In this document: one piece after another, positions 43,291 through 53,237 of the stretch
How the letters are laid out: each line of letters begins with the position of its first letter
Numbering within the stretch: the first letter of the stretch is position 1
NCBI GenBank assembly: GCA_021775805.1
Contig: JAJFHD010000004.1
Location: 43,953-107,952 of the forward strand
Reading direction: 5' to 3'
Origin: Alphaproteobacteria bacterium
Lineage (GTDB): Bacteria > Pseudomonadota > Alphaproteobacteria > Rhizobiales > JAJFHC01
DNA: 64,000 bases
The notes under the pieces: generated by a model
Seen by the model: only the letters and a program-made list of their open reading frames with translations
The model's database searches: none
What the model was told of the DNA's origin: nothing
Program-made: the position numbers and the translations under genes

Positions 43291-43503
43291 ATGGCAGATG
43301 AAACCGAACCCCAGACCGCCATCAGCCATGATGTCGACCGCCGGTTGCTGGAAATCCTGGTGTGCCCGCTGACAAAAGGCCCGCTTGACTATGACCGCGA
43401 GGCCCAGGAACTGATCAGCCGTCAGGCCAAGCTGGCCTATCCCATCCGCGACGGCATCCCGATCATGCTGCCCGAAGAAGCGAGACAACTGGACGATGAA
43501 TGA
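43291..43503 (+). CDS. Trm112 family protein
   Basis: [47 protein letters not shown]. Confidence 0.93.
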   Translation: MADETEPQTAISHDVDRRLLEILVCPLTKGPLDYDREAQELISRQAKLAYPIRDGIPIMLPEEARQLDDE

Positions 43504-43858
43504 ACCCCGCGCCTGGCCGACCGAGATCCGGCTGAACCCCGAGAAGACCGTGCTTCACGTGACCTTCGATACCGGCGACACTTTCGATCTTGCCGCCGAA
43601 TACCTCAGGGTCGAAAGCCCGAGCGCCGAGGTCAAGGGCCACGGACCCAGCCAGGAGAAAACCATTCCGGGCAAACGCCACGTCTCGATGACGGCGCTCG
43701 AACCGATCGGCAATTACGCCGTGAAAATCACCTTCAGCGACGGCCATGACACCGGCCTCTTTTCCTGGGACTACCTCTACAAGCTGGGCTCAGCCCACGG
43801 CGATATCTGGCACGGCTACCTGGCCAAACTCGAGGCCCAGGGCCTGAGCCGGGATTGA
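43496..43858 (+). CDS. DUF971 (gamma-butyrobetaine hydroxylase-like N-terminal) protein
   Basis: [47 protein letters not shown]; overlaps Trm112 stop. Confidence 0.9.
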   Translation: MNEPRAWPTEIRLNPEKTVLHVTFDTGDTFDLAAEYLRVESPSAEVKGHGPSQEKTIPGKRHVSMTALEPIGNYAVKITFSDGHDTGLFSWDYLYKLGSAHGDIWHGYLAKLEAQGLSRD

Positions 43859-43867
43859 GTTGAACTG

Positions 43868-43930
43868 TTTCCCGGGCGCGACGCAGCACGCCAGTGCTGC
43901 TTCGCAGAACCGGGACCGCGCCACCCTCAA
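43868..43930 (+). repeat. REP-like palindromic repeat copy A
   Basis: tttcccgggcgcgacgcagcacgccagtgctgcttcgcagaaccgggaccgcgccaccctcaa; ~90% identical to 57753-57815. Confidence 0.8.
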
Positions 43931-43949
43931 GCGCTTGTATTAGGTACGG

Positions 43950-43988
43950 CCCCGGCTCACGCTACGCGTGCCCGGGGAACGACTTTTT
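43950..43988. terminator. GC-rich hairpin with T-tract between convergent genes
   Basis: CCCCGG-ct-CACGC-tac-GCGTG-c-CCGGGG then aacgacttttt. Confidence 0.55.
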
Positions 43989-45253
43989 CAAAGCGCGTCA
44001 CCGCGCAACAGCTTGGGCAGCGCGCCGCCCAGGCCTGCCGCCTCGTTGACAAAGAACCCCTTGGCCTGCGGCAACCGGTCGACCAGTCCCAGACCCATGT
44101 CCCTGATCGCCTTGAGCGCCGGGTTGTCGTTGGAAAACAACCGGTTGAGGCCGTCCATGGCAAAGGCGGTGGCCACATTGTCCGGCCGTCGCCAGGTCGT
44201 GTAGCGGTCGAGCACGCTCAAGCTCCCGGGATCCATGCCCAGCCTAAGGCCGTCGACGCAGACCTCGCTCAAGGCGGCCACGTCACGCAGGCCCAGGTTG
44301 AAACCCAGTCCCGCCAAAGGGTGAACGCTGTGCGCCGCATCCCCCACCAGGGCGACCCGCTCGCAGGCATAGTCCCTGGCAAGCATCATTTCCAGCGGAT
44401 AGGCCCAACGCGGCCCCCGGGCTTCGAAGGCGCCGAGCCGGTCGTCGAAGCGCCGCCTGAGTTCTTCCGCAAAACCAGTGTCGTCCAGACCGACAATGCG
44501 CGTCGCGTCACCGGTTTCCTCGGTCCACACGAGCGAGGAGCGGTTGCCGGTCAAAGGCAGAACCGCGAACGGCCCCGCCGGCATGAAGTGCTCCTGGGCG
44601 ACGCCATCGTGCGGCCGGTCGTGGATCACCGTGGCGACGATACCGGACTGGTCGTAGCGCCAGCCCACCGTGTCGATGCCGGCCACGCCCCGCAGCCAGG
44701 ACCGCCTGCCGTCGGCGGCAATCACGAGCGGGGCCCTTAGCGTGCGTCCTGACTCAAGCTCAAGCAAGCCCTCAGAAGGCGTGCGCTTGAACCCGGTCGC
44801 CCTTTCGGGGGCGATGACCACGACCGTTTCTGTCGCCGCCACCCGGTCGGCCAGTGCCGATCCCAGCCGCACGTTTTCGACCATGTGGGCGGCCACGTCG
44901 CCGCGTCCGCGTGCAGGTTCGAATTTCAGCAGCACAGGCCGCGACACATCTCCGGGCCGACTGTCGGTGACGATGATATCGCGCATCGGTTGGGCGTGGT
45001 CGGCAACATCCGGCCAGACGCCCAGGGCCTCCAGCATGGTGCGCGAGGCGGCAGTTATGGCCGACGCCCTGCCGTCGAATTCCGATTTGGACCAGATGTC
45101 GGGCGTGTTGTTGTCCACCAGGGCAACGCGCAGGCCGGCGCCTATGCGACTGTCGCCAAAGGCCAGGGCCATTGAGAGGCCGACCAGCCCGCCGCCCAGG
45201 ATCACAATGTCTGCGTCAATGTCATCGGCAGGGTTTTTGTGGTTCGGGTTCAT
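43988..45253 (-). CDS. UbiH/UbiF/COQ6-family FAD-dependent hydroxylase
   Basis: DIVILGGGLVGLSMALAFGDS..., ALVGDAAHSVHPLAGLGFNLGLRDVAAL. Confidence 0.92.
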   Translation of the reverse strand: MNPNHKNPADDIDADIVILGGGLVGLSMALAFGDSRIGAGLRVALVDNNTPDIWSKSEFDGRASAITAASRTMLEALGVWPDVADHAQPMRDIIVTDSRPGDVSRPVLLKFEPARGRGDVAAHMVENVRLGSALADRVAATETVVVIAPERATGFKRTPSEGLLELESGRTLRAPLVIAADGRRSWLRGVAGIDTVGWRYDQSGIVATVIHDRPHDGVAQEHFMPAGPFAVLPLTGNRSSLVWTEETGDATRIVGLDDTGFAEELRRRFDDRLGAFEARGPRWAYPLEMMLARDYACERVALVGDAAHSVHPLAGLGFNLGLRDVAALSEVCVDGLRLGMDPGSLSVLDRYTTWRRPDNVATAFAMDGLNRLFSNDNPALKAIRDMGLGLVDRLPQAKGFFVNEAAGLGGALPKLLRGDAL

Positions 45254-45403
45254 GGGTCATGGCTAAGATGAATTCCGGGCCGATGCAACCTTCCATGGAG
45301 CCGCACACAGCCGAATTTCTTGCCCCGACACCCCCATTGCATCTATGCCCGCGGATCATCCTCCCTTAAGAAGTAGCGCAACACAAACTTCGGAAGACAC
45401 GTC

Positions 45404-46273
45404 ATGGCCCTGCCCATCGAAACCCTCATGGAGACCCTTGACCTGGAACCGCTGGAGGAAAACCTCTTCCGCGGGCGGTCGCCACAGGTCGGCTGGCAGC
45501 GGGTGTTCGGTGGCCAGGTGATCGGCCAGGCTCTGGTTGCTGCCGCCAGAACCGTCGAGGACCGTTCGGTCCATTCCCTGCATGGCTATTTCATGCGTCC
45601 GGGCGATCCATCGGTGCCGATCGTCTATCAGGTCGACCGTCACCGCGACGGCGGCAGCTTCACCACCCGCCAGGTTGTCGCGATCCAGCATGGCCAGCCC
45701 ATATTCACCATGGCCGCATCGTTTCACGTCACCGAGGACGGCTTTGACCATCAGTTCGAGATGCCGCAAGTGCCCGCACCCGAAGACCTTCCCAGTGAAG
45801 AAGAGCTGGTTGCCCAGTTCGGTGACGCTATCCCCGACAACATTCGCAAATACTGGGAGCGCAAACGGCCGATCGAACTGCGCCCGGTCAAGCTCAGAAA
45901 CTATCTGGCGTCAGAAGCCGAGGAAGCCGACGATCCCGTGCAGCAGGTCTGGATCAGGGCGACCGGCAGCCTGCCCGACGACCGTGCACTCCATCAATGC
46001 GTCCTCGCCTACGCCTCTGACATGACTTTGCTGGATACCTCGCTCATCCCCCATGGTCACTCGGTTTTTGACCGGGATCTGCAGCTCGCCAGCCTCGATC
46101 ACGCCCTGTGGATCCACCGCGACTTCAGGGCCGACGAATGGCTGCTGTATTCCCAGGACAGCCCGAGCGCGTCCAGTGCCCTGGGTTTCAATCGCGGCAG
46201 CATATTCAGCCGCGACGGCAAACTTGTCGCCTCCGTCGCCCAGGAAGGCCTGATCCGCCAGCGAACACGGTAA
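45404..46273 (+). CDS. tesB: Acyl-CoA thioesterase II
   Basis: LEPLEENLFRGRSPQVGWQRVFGGQVIGQALVAAARTV; LDHALWIHRDFRADEWLLYSQDSPSAS. Confidence 0.93.
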   Translation: MALPIETLMETLDLEPLEENLFRGRSPQVGWQRVFGGQVIGQALVAAARTVEDRSVHSLHGYFMRPGDPSVPIVYQVDRHRDGGSFTTRQVVAIQHGQPIFTMAASFHVTEDGFDHQFEMPQVPAPEDLPSEEELVAQFGDAIPDNIRKYWERKRPIELRPVKLRNYLASEAEEADDPVQQVWIRATGSLPDDRALHQCVLAYASDMTLLDTSLIPHGHSVFDRDLQLASLDHALWIHRDFRADEWLLYSQDSPSASSALGFNRGSIFSRDGKLVASVAQEGLIRQRTR

Positions 46274-46418
46274 TCGGCATCTCTGTCTGCATAACAGTTA
46301 AGCAGCACGCTCTATCTGCTTAAATTATGTGCAGAAAGCGATTGTTGTTTTGTGACCCTGTTGCTTCGAAAAAATTTTAATCACACAAAATCAGTACCTT
46401 AAGTAGGTTCAAGAAAAC

Positions 46419-46434
46419 CGGCACGGTTGTTGAA
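46419..46434 (+). promoter_or_regulatory. Putative sigma54 promoter (-24/-12) of glnK-amtB
   Basis: cGGCACggttgTTGaa aligned to TGGCAC-N5-TTGCW; one deviation at the -12 GC (GA here). Confidence 0.5.
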
Positions 46435-46534
46435 AGGTATTGCGCGAACGGGAGGGTTTCCCGTCGTTTGCGTAATCCTGCTCGTCAGGACCTCGCCTTG
46501 GTCCGGCGCAGCACCCAGAACAGGGGACAACAAC

Positions 46535-46873
46535 ATGAAGCTGGTTATGGCGGTCATCAAGCCGTTCAAACTGGATGAAACCCGGCAAGCCTTGACCGAC
46601 ATCGGGATACAGGGACTGACGGTTTCCGAGGTCAAGGGGTATGGCCGGCAGAAGGGCCACACCGAGATCTATCGCGGTGCCGAATATGCCGTGAATTTCC
46701 TGCCCAAGATAAAAATCGAAATGGTAACGAGCGATCGGCAGGCTGACGCCGCTGTCGACGCCATAACCCAGGCCGCCAACAGCGGACAGATTGGGGATGG
46801 CAAGGTTTTTGTCTATCCGATTGACCATGCCGTCCGGATCAGAACCGGCGAAACCGGCGAAGCCGCACTTTAA
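46535..46873 (+). CDS. glnK: P-II family nitrogen regulatory protein
   Basis: MKLVMAVIKPFKLDETRQALTDIGIQGLTVSEVKGYGRQKGHTEIYRGAEY; adjacent to amtB. Confidence 0.93.
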   Translation: MKLVMAVIKPFKLDETRQALTDIGIQGLTVSEVKGYGRQKGHTEIYRGAEYAVNFLPKIKIEMVTSDRQADAAVDAITQAANSGQIGDGKVFVYPIDHAVRIRTGETGEAAL

Positions 46874-46884
46874 GGGAACCAGAA

Positions 46885-48210
46885 ATGAACACTGCATACA
46901 AACATATCGGCCGCGGGGCGGCGGTTCTCGCGCTGTGTCTGGCGGGCACCCAGACAACTTTCGCTCAAGGTGCCGCGGGCGTGCCGCAGGAAACAAAATT
47001 CGTCCTCAATACGATCCTGTTTCTGGTCGGCGGGTTTCTGGTCATGTGGATGGCCGCGGGCTTCGCCATGCTCGAATCCGGTATGGTCAGATCCAAGAAC
47101 GTCGCAACCATATGCCTGAAGAACATAGCCCTGTTTTCCATATCCGGACTGATGTTCTGGCTGATCGGCTACAACCTCATGTATGGTGTGTCCGAAGGCG
47201 GATACATCGGCACCCTCGGCTGGTTCAGCCATGCGGCTCACGAAGCCGAAAACATCGCAAAGTATGCCGCCACATCCGACTGGTTCTTTCAGATGATGTT
47301 CTGCGCGACCGCCGCCTCGATCGTCTCGGGCACGCTTGCCGAACGCATCAAGCTGTGGCCGTTCCTGGCGTTCGTCGCCATCCTGACGGGCATTCTCTAT
47401 CCGATCCAGGGGGCCTGGAAATGGGGCGGCGGCTGGCTTCAGGTCGCAGGCTTTCAGGACTTTGCCGGGTCGACACTGGTCCACTCCGCCGGTGGATGGG
47501 CAGCCCTGATGGGCGCCATCATTCTGGGCGCACGACATGGCAAATACACCAAAGACGGCAGGGTTACGCCTTTTCCAGGGTCCAGCATGCCGCTCGCAAC
47601 CCTGGGTACGTTCATCCTGTGGCTCGGCTGGTTCGGCTTCAACGGCGGGTCTCAACTGGCGATGGGCTCGCTCACCGACGCCTCCGATGTCGCCCGGATC
47701 TTCGCCAACACCAACAACGCGGCCGCCGGCGGGGTCGTCGTTGCCATGATCGTCACACAGATCGTCTACAAGAAGACAGATCTCACCATGGCGCTTAACG
47801 GGGCGCTGGCGGGTCTGGTTTCAATCACCGCGGAACCTCTGACACCCAGCCTGGGCATGGCGGCCCTGATCGGCGGCGTCGGCGGCGGTCTGATCGTCCT
47901 GGTGGTACCGCTTCTCGACAAACTGAAAATCGATGACGTGGTCGGGGCAATTCCCGTACACCTGGCCGCCGGCATTTGGGGCACGCTTGCAGTTCCCCTG
48001 ACAAACCCTGCCGCCGATATCGCCACGCAGGCCTTGGGCATCATTGCCATCGGTGCCTTCATGAGCATTGCCAGCGCGATCGTCTGGTTGGCCCTGAAGG
48101 CCACGGTCGGGATCCGCGTCAGCGAGGAGGATGAGTTTCTAGGTCTCGATCAGGTTGAATTGGGGCTTGAGGCCTATCCTGAATTTGGCCAGGGCAGCCA
48201 GCGCATCTGA
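46885..48210 (+). CDS. amtB: Ammonium transporter
   Basis: 441 aa Amt/Rh; DFAGSTLVHSAGGWAALMGAIILGARHGKY, NTNNAAAGG. Confidence 0.95.
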   Translation: MNTAYKHIGRGAAVLALCLAGTQTTFAQGAAGVPQETKFVLNTILFLVGGFLVMWMAAGFAMLESGMVRSKNVATICLKNIALFSISGLMFWLIGYNLMYGVSEGGYIGTLGWFSHAAHEAENIAKYAATSDWFFQMMFCATAASIVSGTLAERIKLWPFLAFVAILTGILYPIQGAWKWGGGWLQVAGFQDFAGSTLVHSAGGWAALMGAIILGARHGKYTKDGRVTPFPGSSMPLATLGTFILWLGWFGFNGGSQLAMGSLTDASDVARIFANTNNAAAGGVVVAMIVTQIVYKKTDLTMALNGALAGLVSITAEPLTPSLGMAALIGGVGGGLIVLVVPLLDKLKIDDVVGAIPVHLAAGIWGTLAVPLTNPAADIATQALGIIAIGAFMSIASAIVWLALKATVGIRVSEEDEFLGLDQVELGLEAYPEFGQGSQRI

Positions 48211-48242
48211 CCAATCCCCGGCCAAACGTCACTCTGTTTTTG

Positions 48243-48270
48243 CCCCGGCGCCAAGGCGCCGGGGTTTTTT
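48243..48270 (+). terminator. Rho-independent terminator after amtB
   Basis: CCCCGGCGCC-aa-GGCGCCGGGG followed by TTTTTT. Confidence 0.85.
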
Positions 48271-48427
48271 GTTGGATATCTGCGGTTTTTTGGGGCAAGA
48301 GCGCCGGACTTAACCTCGCTTTAACCCTGACCCTGCCACTATTTCGGACACACATAGTTCAAGAATTCGGACTTGCCCGATACCGCAGGTCTCGATCAGG
48401 GCCGCGACCACGTATCCATGACACAGC

Positions 48428-49618
48428 ATGTTTGAAACCCGATTTGATAGCCTGCCGGAATCGCCGTTTCCAAGGCTGGCCGCCCTGCTGGAGGGCATTG
48501 AACCGGGCGGTCCGCCGGTCGTCATGTCAATTGGTGAACCTGCGCACCCGATTCCCGGGTTCGTTCGCGATATTCTGGCCCAGCATAACGCCGACTTCTC
48601 CCGGTATCCTCCAGCCCTTGGCACGGAATCCCTTCGACAGGCGATCGCCATCTGGATTGCCCGGCGTTACGGCTGCGGGTCGCTGGTCGACCCGGACAAG
48701 CACATTCTGCCGGTTTGCGGCAGCCGCGAAGCCCTGTTCACGATCGCGCTTCTGGCCGTGGCCGAGTCGCGGGGCCCGGACCGGCCCGCAGCCCTCATGC
48801 CCAATCCGTTTTACCAGACCTACGCAACCGCAGCGGTTGCCGCCGGCGCCGAACCGGTCATGCTGGCCGCGACCCGGGACACCGGCCATCTGCCCGACCT
48901 CGGTGCGATCAGCGAGGAACTGTTTGACCGCACGGCCATATTTTACTTGTGCTCGCCCGCCAACCCGCAGGGCGCGGTGGCCGATCTCGATTATTTTGCC
49001 GAGGCGATCCGGCTTGCAAGAACTCACCGTTTTTTGCTGGTTGCGGACGAGTGTTACTCGGAAGTTTATGCCTCGACGCCGCCCCCCGGTGTCGTCGAGG
49101 CCGCCGACCGCATCGGGGACGGTCTCTCCAATGTCGTGTTCCTGAACTCTTTGTCGAAACGGTCCAATCTGGCCGGTCTGCGCTCCGGCTTCTGCGCCGG
49201 CGACGCCGAATTCATGGCAAGTTTCCTCAAGTTCAGAAACCTTGCGTCGCCGCAACTGCCCCTGCCGGTACAGGCCGCCTCGGCGGCGGCTTGGAGCGAT
49301 GAAAGCCACGTCGATGCAAGCCGTGCGCTCTATCAGGAAAAATACCGGCTGGCCGCCCGTATCCTGGACGACCGCTTCAACTTTGAACCACCCCGGGCCG
49401 GCATGTTTCTCTGGCTAGACGTATCCGGTCACGGCGGCGGTGAGGCAGCAACAAGAACCTTGTGGCGGGAGACCGGCGTCAAGGTCCTGCCGGGGGGTTA
49501 TCTGGCAAACGACATGCCCGACGGCAGCAATCCGGGGTCGGACTATATCCGTGTGGCCCTGGTCAAGGACGCCGAAACGACAAGACGGGCTCTCGAGCAG
49601 ATGGTTGCCGTGTTGTAG
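48428..49618 (+). CDS. PLP-dependent class I/II aminotransferase (possible succinyldiaminopimelate aminotransferase)
   Basis: LFTIALLAVAES..., YLCSPANPQGAVADLDYF, NSLSKRSNLAGLRSGFCAGD. Confidence 0.88.
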   Translation: MFETRFDSLPESPFPRLAALLEGIEPGGPPVVMSIGEPAHPIPGFVRDILAQHNADFSRYPPALGTESLRQAIAIWIARRYGCGSLVDPDKHILPVCGSREALFTIALLAVAESRGPDRPAALMPNPFYQTYATAAVAAGAEPVMLAATRDTGHLPDLGAISEELFDRTAIFYLCSPANPQGAVADLDYFAEAIRLARTHRFLLVADECYSEVYASTPPPGVVEAADRIGDGLSNVVFLNSLSKRSNLAGLRSGFCAGDAEFMASFLKFRNLASPQLPLPVQAASAAAWSDESHVDASRALYQEKYRLAARILDDRFNFEPPRAGMFLWLDVSGHGGGEAATRTLWRETGVKVLPGGYLANDMPDGSNPGSDYIRVALVKDAETTRRALEQMVAVL

Positions 49619-49682
49619 GCCCTGGTGGCCGGAGCATCTTGCCCTTGCATGGGTGAATACAGGTTACGCTTAGGAAAACGAA

Positions 49683-52337
49683 ATGGCAGTGTCAAAGTCA
49701 CGTTCCTCGGATTTCTCGGTCCTCCCGGCCGGGGCCCGTCAGTTCATGCGCAACAAGGTTCTGGAAATTGCAGGCCTTGGCGTTCTTGGAATTGTTTTTG
49801 CGATTGCCGTGGCGCTGATGACCTGGTCGATCAAGGATCCCAGTCTCAATCATGCAACCGCCGCGCAGCCAACCAACCTGCTGGGTTTTCCCGGCGCCGT
49901 GATCGCCGACCTGATGATGCAGTTGTTCGGCCTCGGTACCATCGGGTTGTTGTTTCCAATCTGCGTCTGGGGCGGCAAGCTGCTGTCGCATTCAACGGTA
50001 CCGCGGTTTCGCAAACGCCTTTTTGTATGGTCTCTGGCCGGTCTGTTGACCTCAGGTTTTCTGGCAAGCTTTTCGGTACCGGCGAGTTGGCCGCTGCCAA
50101 CCGGACTGGGCGGTGTCTGCGGTGATTTTGTTGCAGCGCCGTTTTTCGCAGCCATGGGGCGTTTTGTCGATCCTGTCGTCATTCGTCTGGTTTCCGGCAC
50201 GATATTGGGAGCCTTCGCCACGGTGGCGATGGTCTATGCCACCTCCCTGACCATCCGGCAGATCACGATGCCGTTGCGTTTGTTCGGCGAAGAAGGCGCT
50301 GAACTGGCGATCAGGGGTATCGGCGGATTGATTCACCTGGGCTTGAGCTTCAAGGCGATGCTGGCACGGAAGGTCAGACACAGTGCTGACAGGGCACGTA
50401 CGATCGTCGAGCGCAGGGCGTCACCTCAGTTCGACGACGACGACGACGATGCCCCTGTCGACGTCCGCGATACCGATCAACCGACAGACGGCGACAGGCC
50501 AACGTCGCGGTGGACGATCGCCGATCTGGCACAGGGTCTGGCGCGTCAGTTCAAGTCGGACAACGATGCAACCCCGGCGCAGCGCATTGAACCGGGCTTC
50601 CAGAACGACAGTCCGGGGCAGCCCTATTTCGATGACCCTGGCGACCCGCACCCAAGGCACGCCGATCACCATGAACCTGGCCCGGGCGATTTTGAAGAAG
50701 AACCCGCGCCCGTGCCCTCCGTCCGCGTCAGCCAGGCCGCGGCACCGATCAAGCAGGGCAAACGGGTACGCAAGGATGCGCAACCGCCCCTGTCGTTCAG
50801 TGACGATCAGGAATACGAACTGCCGCCGTTGACGCTCCTTTCGGCGCCAAAATCGCGTGGCGCGCGCAAAAACACCAGCATGAGCGACGAGGCCCTCGAG
50901 CAGAACGCGCGCATGCTGGAGACGGTTCTGGAAGACTTTGGGGTTCGCGGCGAAATCATCAATGTCAGGCCCGGTCCGGTCGTCACGCTTTACGAACTCG
51001 AACCTGCACCCGGCATCAAGTCCTCACGGGTCATTGGCCTTGCCGACGATATCGCCAGGTCGATGAGTGCGATTTCCGCCCGTGTCGCCGTTGTGCCCGG
51101 CCGCAACGTCATCGGTATCGAACTGCCCAATGCGGAACGCGAGATGGTTTACCTGCGCGAACTCCTGGCGTCCGAGGACTATGAAAGCACCGGTTACGAC
51201 CTCTCTCTGGCGCTGGGCAAGAACATCGGCGGTGAACCGATAATCAGCGATCTTGCCCGCATGCCGCACCTGTTGATCGCCGGCACGACCGGATCGGGCA
51301 AGTCCGTCGGCATCAACACCATGATCCTGTCCCTGCTCTTCCGCCTGCCGCCGGACAAGTGCAAGCTCATCATGATCGACCCCAAGATGCTCGAACTGTC
51401 GGTCTATGACGGCATACCCCACCTTCTGTCACCGGTCGTTACGGACCCGAAAAAGGCGGTTGTCGCCTTGAAATGGACCGTCAAGGAAATGGAAGACCGT
51501 TATCGCAAGATGTCGAAGGTCGGTGTCCGCAACATTGACGGTTTCAACGCCCGGGTCGAGCAGGCCATCGCCAAAGGCGAGACCATCGTTCGAACCGTGC
51601 AGACCGGCTTCGACAAGGAAACCGGTCAACCGATCTACGAGCAGGAGGAGATGGATCTGGAGCCGATGCCCTACATCGTCGTCATTGTCGACGAGATGGC
51701 CGACCTGATGATGGTCGCCGGCAAGGATATCGAAGGCACTATCCAGCGGCTGGCCCAGATGGCACGGGCCGCCGGCATCCACATGATCACCGCCACCCAG
51801 CGTCCCAGCGTCGATGTCATCACCGGCACGATCAAGGCCAATTTCCCGACGCGTATCAGTTTTCAGGTGACGTCGAAAATCGACAGCCGCACGATCCTTG
51901 GCGAGATGGGCGCCGAGCAGCTCCTGGGCCAGGGCGATATGCTTTACATGGCCGGTGGCGGCAGGATTTCACGTGTTCACGGTCCTTTCGTCTCCGACCA
52001 GGAGGTTGAGAAAGTCGTCAAGTTCCTGAAAAAACAGGGAATTCCGAAATATCTCGAGGCTGTCACGGAGGAACCCGAAGACGGCAGTTACGAACTTCCC
52101 GGAATGGCGTCCGGCGACGACAGCGACTCTGAAGACCTCTACGACCGCGCCGTCGCCATTGTCGGGCGCGACAAGAAGGCATCCACCAGTTACATCCAGC
52201 GCCGGCTTTCGATCGGTTACAACCGGGCGGCGACGATCATCGAACGCATGGAGAACGAGGGCGTCGTCGGACCGGCGAACCATGCCGGCAAGCGGGAAAT
52301 CCTGATCGGCGAGCCGGGAGACGGCGTCAACGCTTAA
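49683..52337 (+). CDS. ftsK: DNA translocase FtsK
   Basis: 4-TM N-terminus, acidic linker, HLLIAGTTGSGKSVGINTMILSLL, C-terminal gamma wHTH (YIQRRLSIGYNRAATIIERME). Confidence 0.95.
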   Translation: MAVSKSRSSDFSVLPAGARQFMRNKVLEIAGLGVLGIVFAIAVALMTWSIKDPSLNHATAAQPTNLLGFPGAVIADLMMQLFGLGTIGLLFPICVWGGKLLSHSTVPRFRKRLFVWSLAGLLTSGFLASFSVPASWPLPTGLGGVCGDFVAAPFFAAMGRFVDPVVIRLVSGTILGAFATVAMVYATSLTIRQITMPLRLFGEEGAELAIRGIGGLIHLGLSFKAMLARKVRHSADRARTIVERRASPQFDDDDDDAPVDVRDTDQPTDGDRPTSRWTIADLAQGLARQFKSDNDATPAQRIEPGFQNDSPGQPYFDDPGDPHPRHADHHEPGPGDFEEEPAPVPSVRVSQAAAPIKQGKRVRKDAQPPLSFSDDQEYELPPLTLLSAPKSRGARKNTSMSDEALEQNARMLETVLEDFGVRGEIINVRPGPVVTLYELEPAPGIKSSRVIGLADDIARSMSAISARVAVVPGRNVIGIELPNAEREMVYLRELLASEDYESTGYDLSLALGKNIGGEPIISDLARMPHLLIAGTTGSGKSVGINTMILSLLFRLPPDKCKLIMIDPKMLELSVYDGIPHLLSPVVTDPKKAVVALKWTVKEMEDRYRKMSKVGVRNIDGFNARVEQAIAKGETIVRTVQTGFDKETGQPIYEQEEMDLEPMPYIVVIVDEMADLMMVAGKDIEGTIQRLAQMARAAGIHMITATQRPSVDVITGTIKANFPTRISFQVTSKIDSRTILGEMGAEQLLGQGDMLYMAGGGRISRVHGPFVSDQEVEKVVKFLKKQGIPKYLEAVTEEPEDGSYELPGMASGDDSDSEDLYDRAVAIVGRDKKASTSYIQRRLSIGYNRAATIIERMENEGVVGPANHAGKREILIGEPGDGVNA

Positions 52338-52455
52338 AGGATGCGTCGATGTAAGGTTGATATTTGCGTGTTTATGAATTACGTGCCAATGGTTAGTGTC
52401 GGTTGCTTTCGCTGACATCATTGTTTCGACATATTGGGCGGATAGAGCACTCCTC

Positions 52456-53148
52456 ATGGTACCAAAAATCCAAAGACAATTTGCGAGATTCCTGACAGTT
52501 GCGTCAGTGATTGTCGCGGCGGCTGTGATGCTGAATGGTGGAATCGCGAATGTAGGCGTGCAGGCTCAGGCCGCCACGTCAAAGGAGGCCTCCCTCAAGC
52601 CGAAAGAGGAAGATGCTGTTCGCGAGGTCGGCTCATACTTCAATACACTCAAGAGCCTGCAGGGTGAGTTTGTGCAGGTAGGGCCCCGCGGCCATATCTC
52701 CAGCGGCACGTTCTACCTGAGCAAGCCCGGTCGGTTGAGGTTCGAGTATTCACCGCCCAACCCGTTTCTCATCGTAACCGACGGCACCTGGCTGGTGGTC
52801 AACAACCGAAAGAAGAACAAGGCGGACTATTACCCGCTTTCCCAAACGCCGTTGCGTCTCGTGCTGTCCGAAAAGGTCAACCTTCTGACCGAAGCCAAGA
52901 TCCTTCACGTCCGCGAGAGCAAGGAAACGATTTCCCTTACCCTTGAAGATCGCGACCAATTGGTGCCCGGGCAACTGACAGTTGTCTATGACAACAAGAA
53001 AAAGCATCTCAAGCAGTGGGTGATCATAGATGGTCAGGGCCTGCGAACCACAATCTCACTGAAGAGTCTTCAAAACGGCATCGACGTCGACCCGTCTTTG
53101 TTCGTGGTAAAACTTCGCAAAGAAATCAAAGACCGCGAAGGCAAATAG
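52456..53148 (+). CDS. lolA: LolA-like outer membrane lipoprotein carrier protein
   Basis: LKSLQGEFVQVGPRGHISSGTFYLSKPGRLRFEYSPPNPFLIVTDGTWLVVNN; directly after ftsK. Confidence 0.92.
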   Translation: MVPKIQRQFARFLTVASVIVAAAVMLNGGIANVGVQAQAATSKEASLKPKEEDAVREVGSYFNTLKSLQGEFVQVGPRGHISSGTFYLSKPGRLRFEYSPPNPFLIVTDGTWLVVNNRKKNKADYYPLSQTPLRLVLSEKVNLLTEAKILHVRESKETISLTLEDRDQLVPGQLTVVYDNKKKHLKQWVIIDGQGLRTTISLKSLQNGIDVDPSLFVVKLRKEIKDREGK

Positions 53149-53237
53149 CGTCTGGCAAGCCCTTGAGCCGGGCTCTTTCCAGTCTCCCTCATATGTCCTA
53201 AGTATTGTCCTCACGACTAATTTCGATATGAGGCGAT

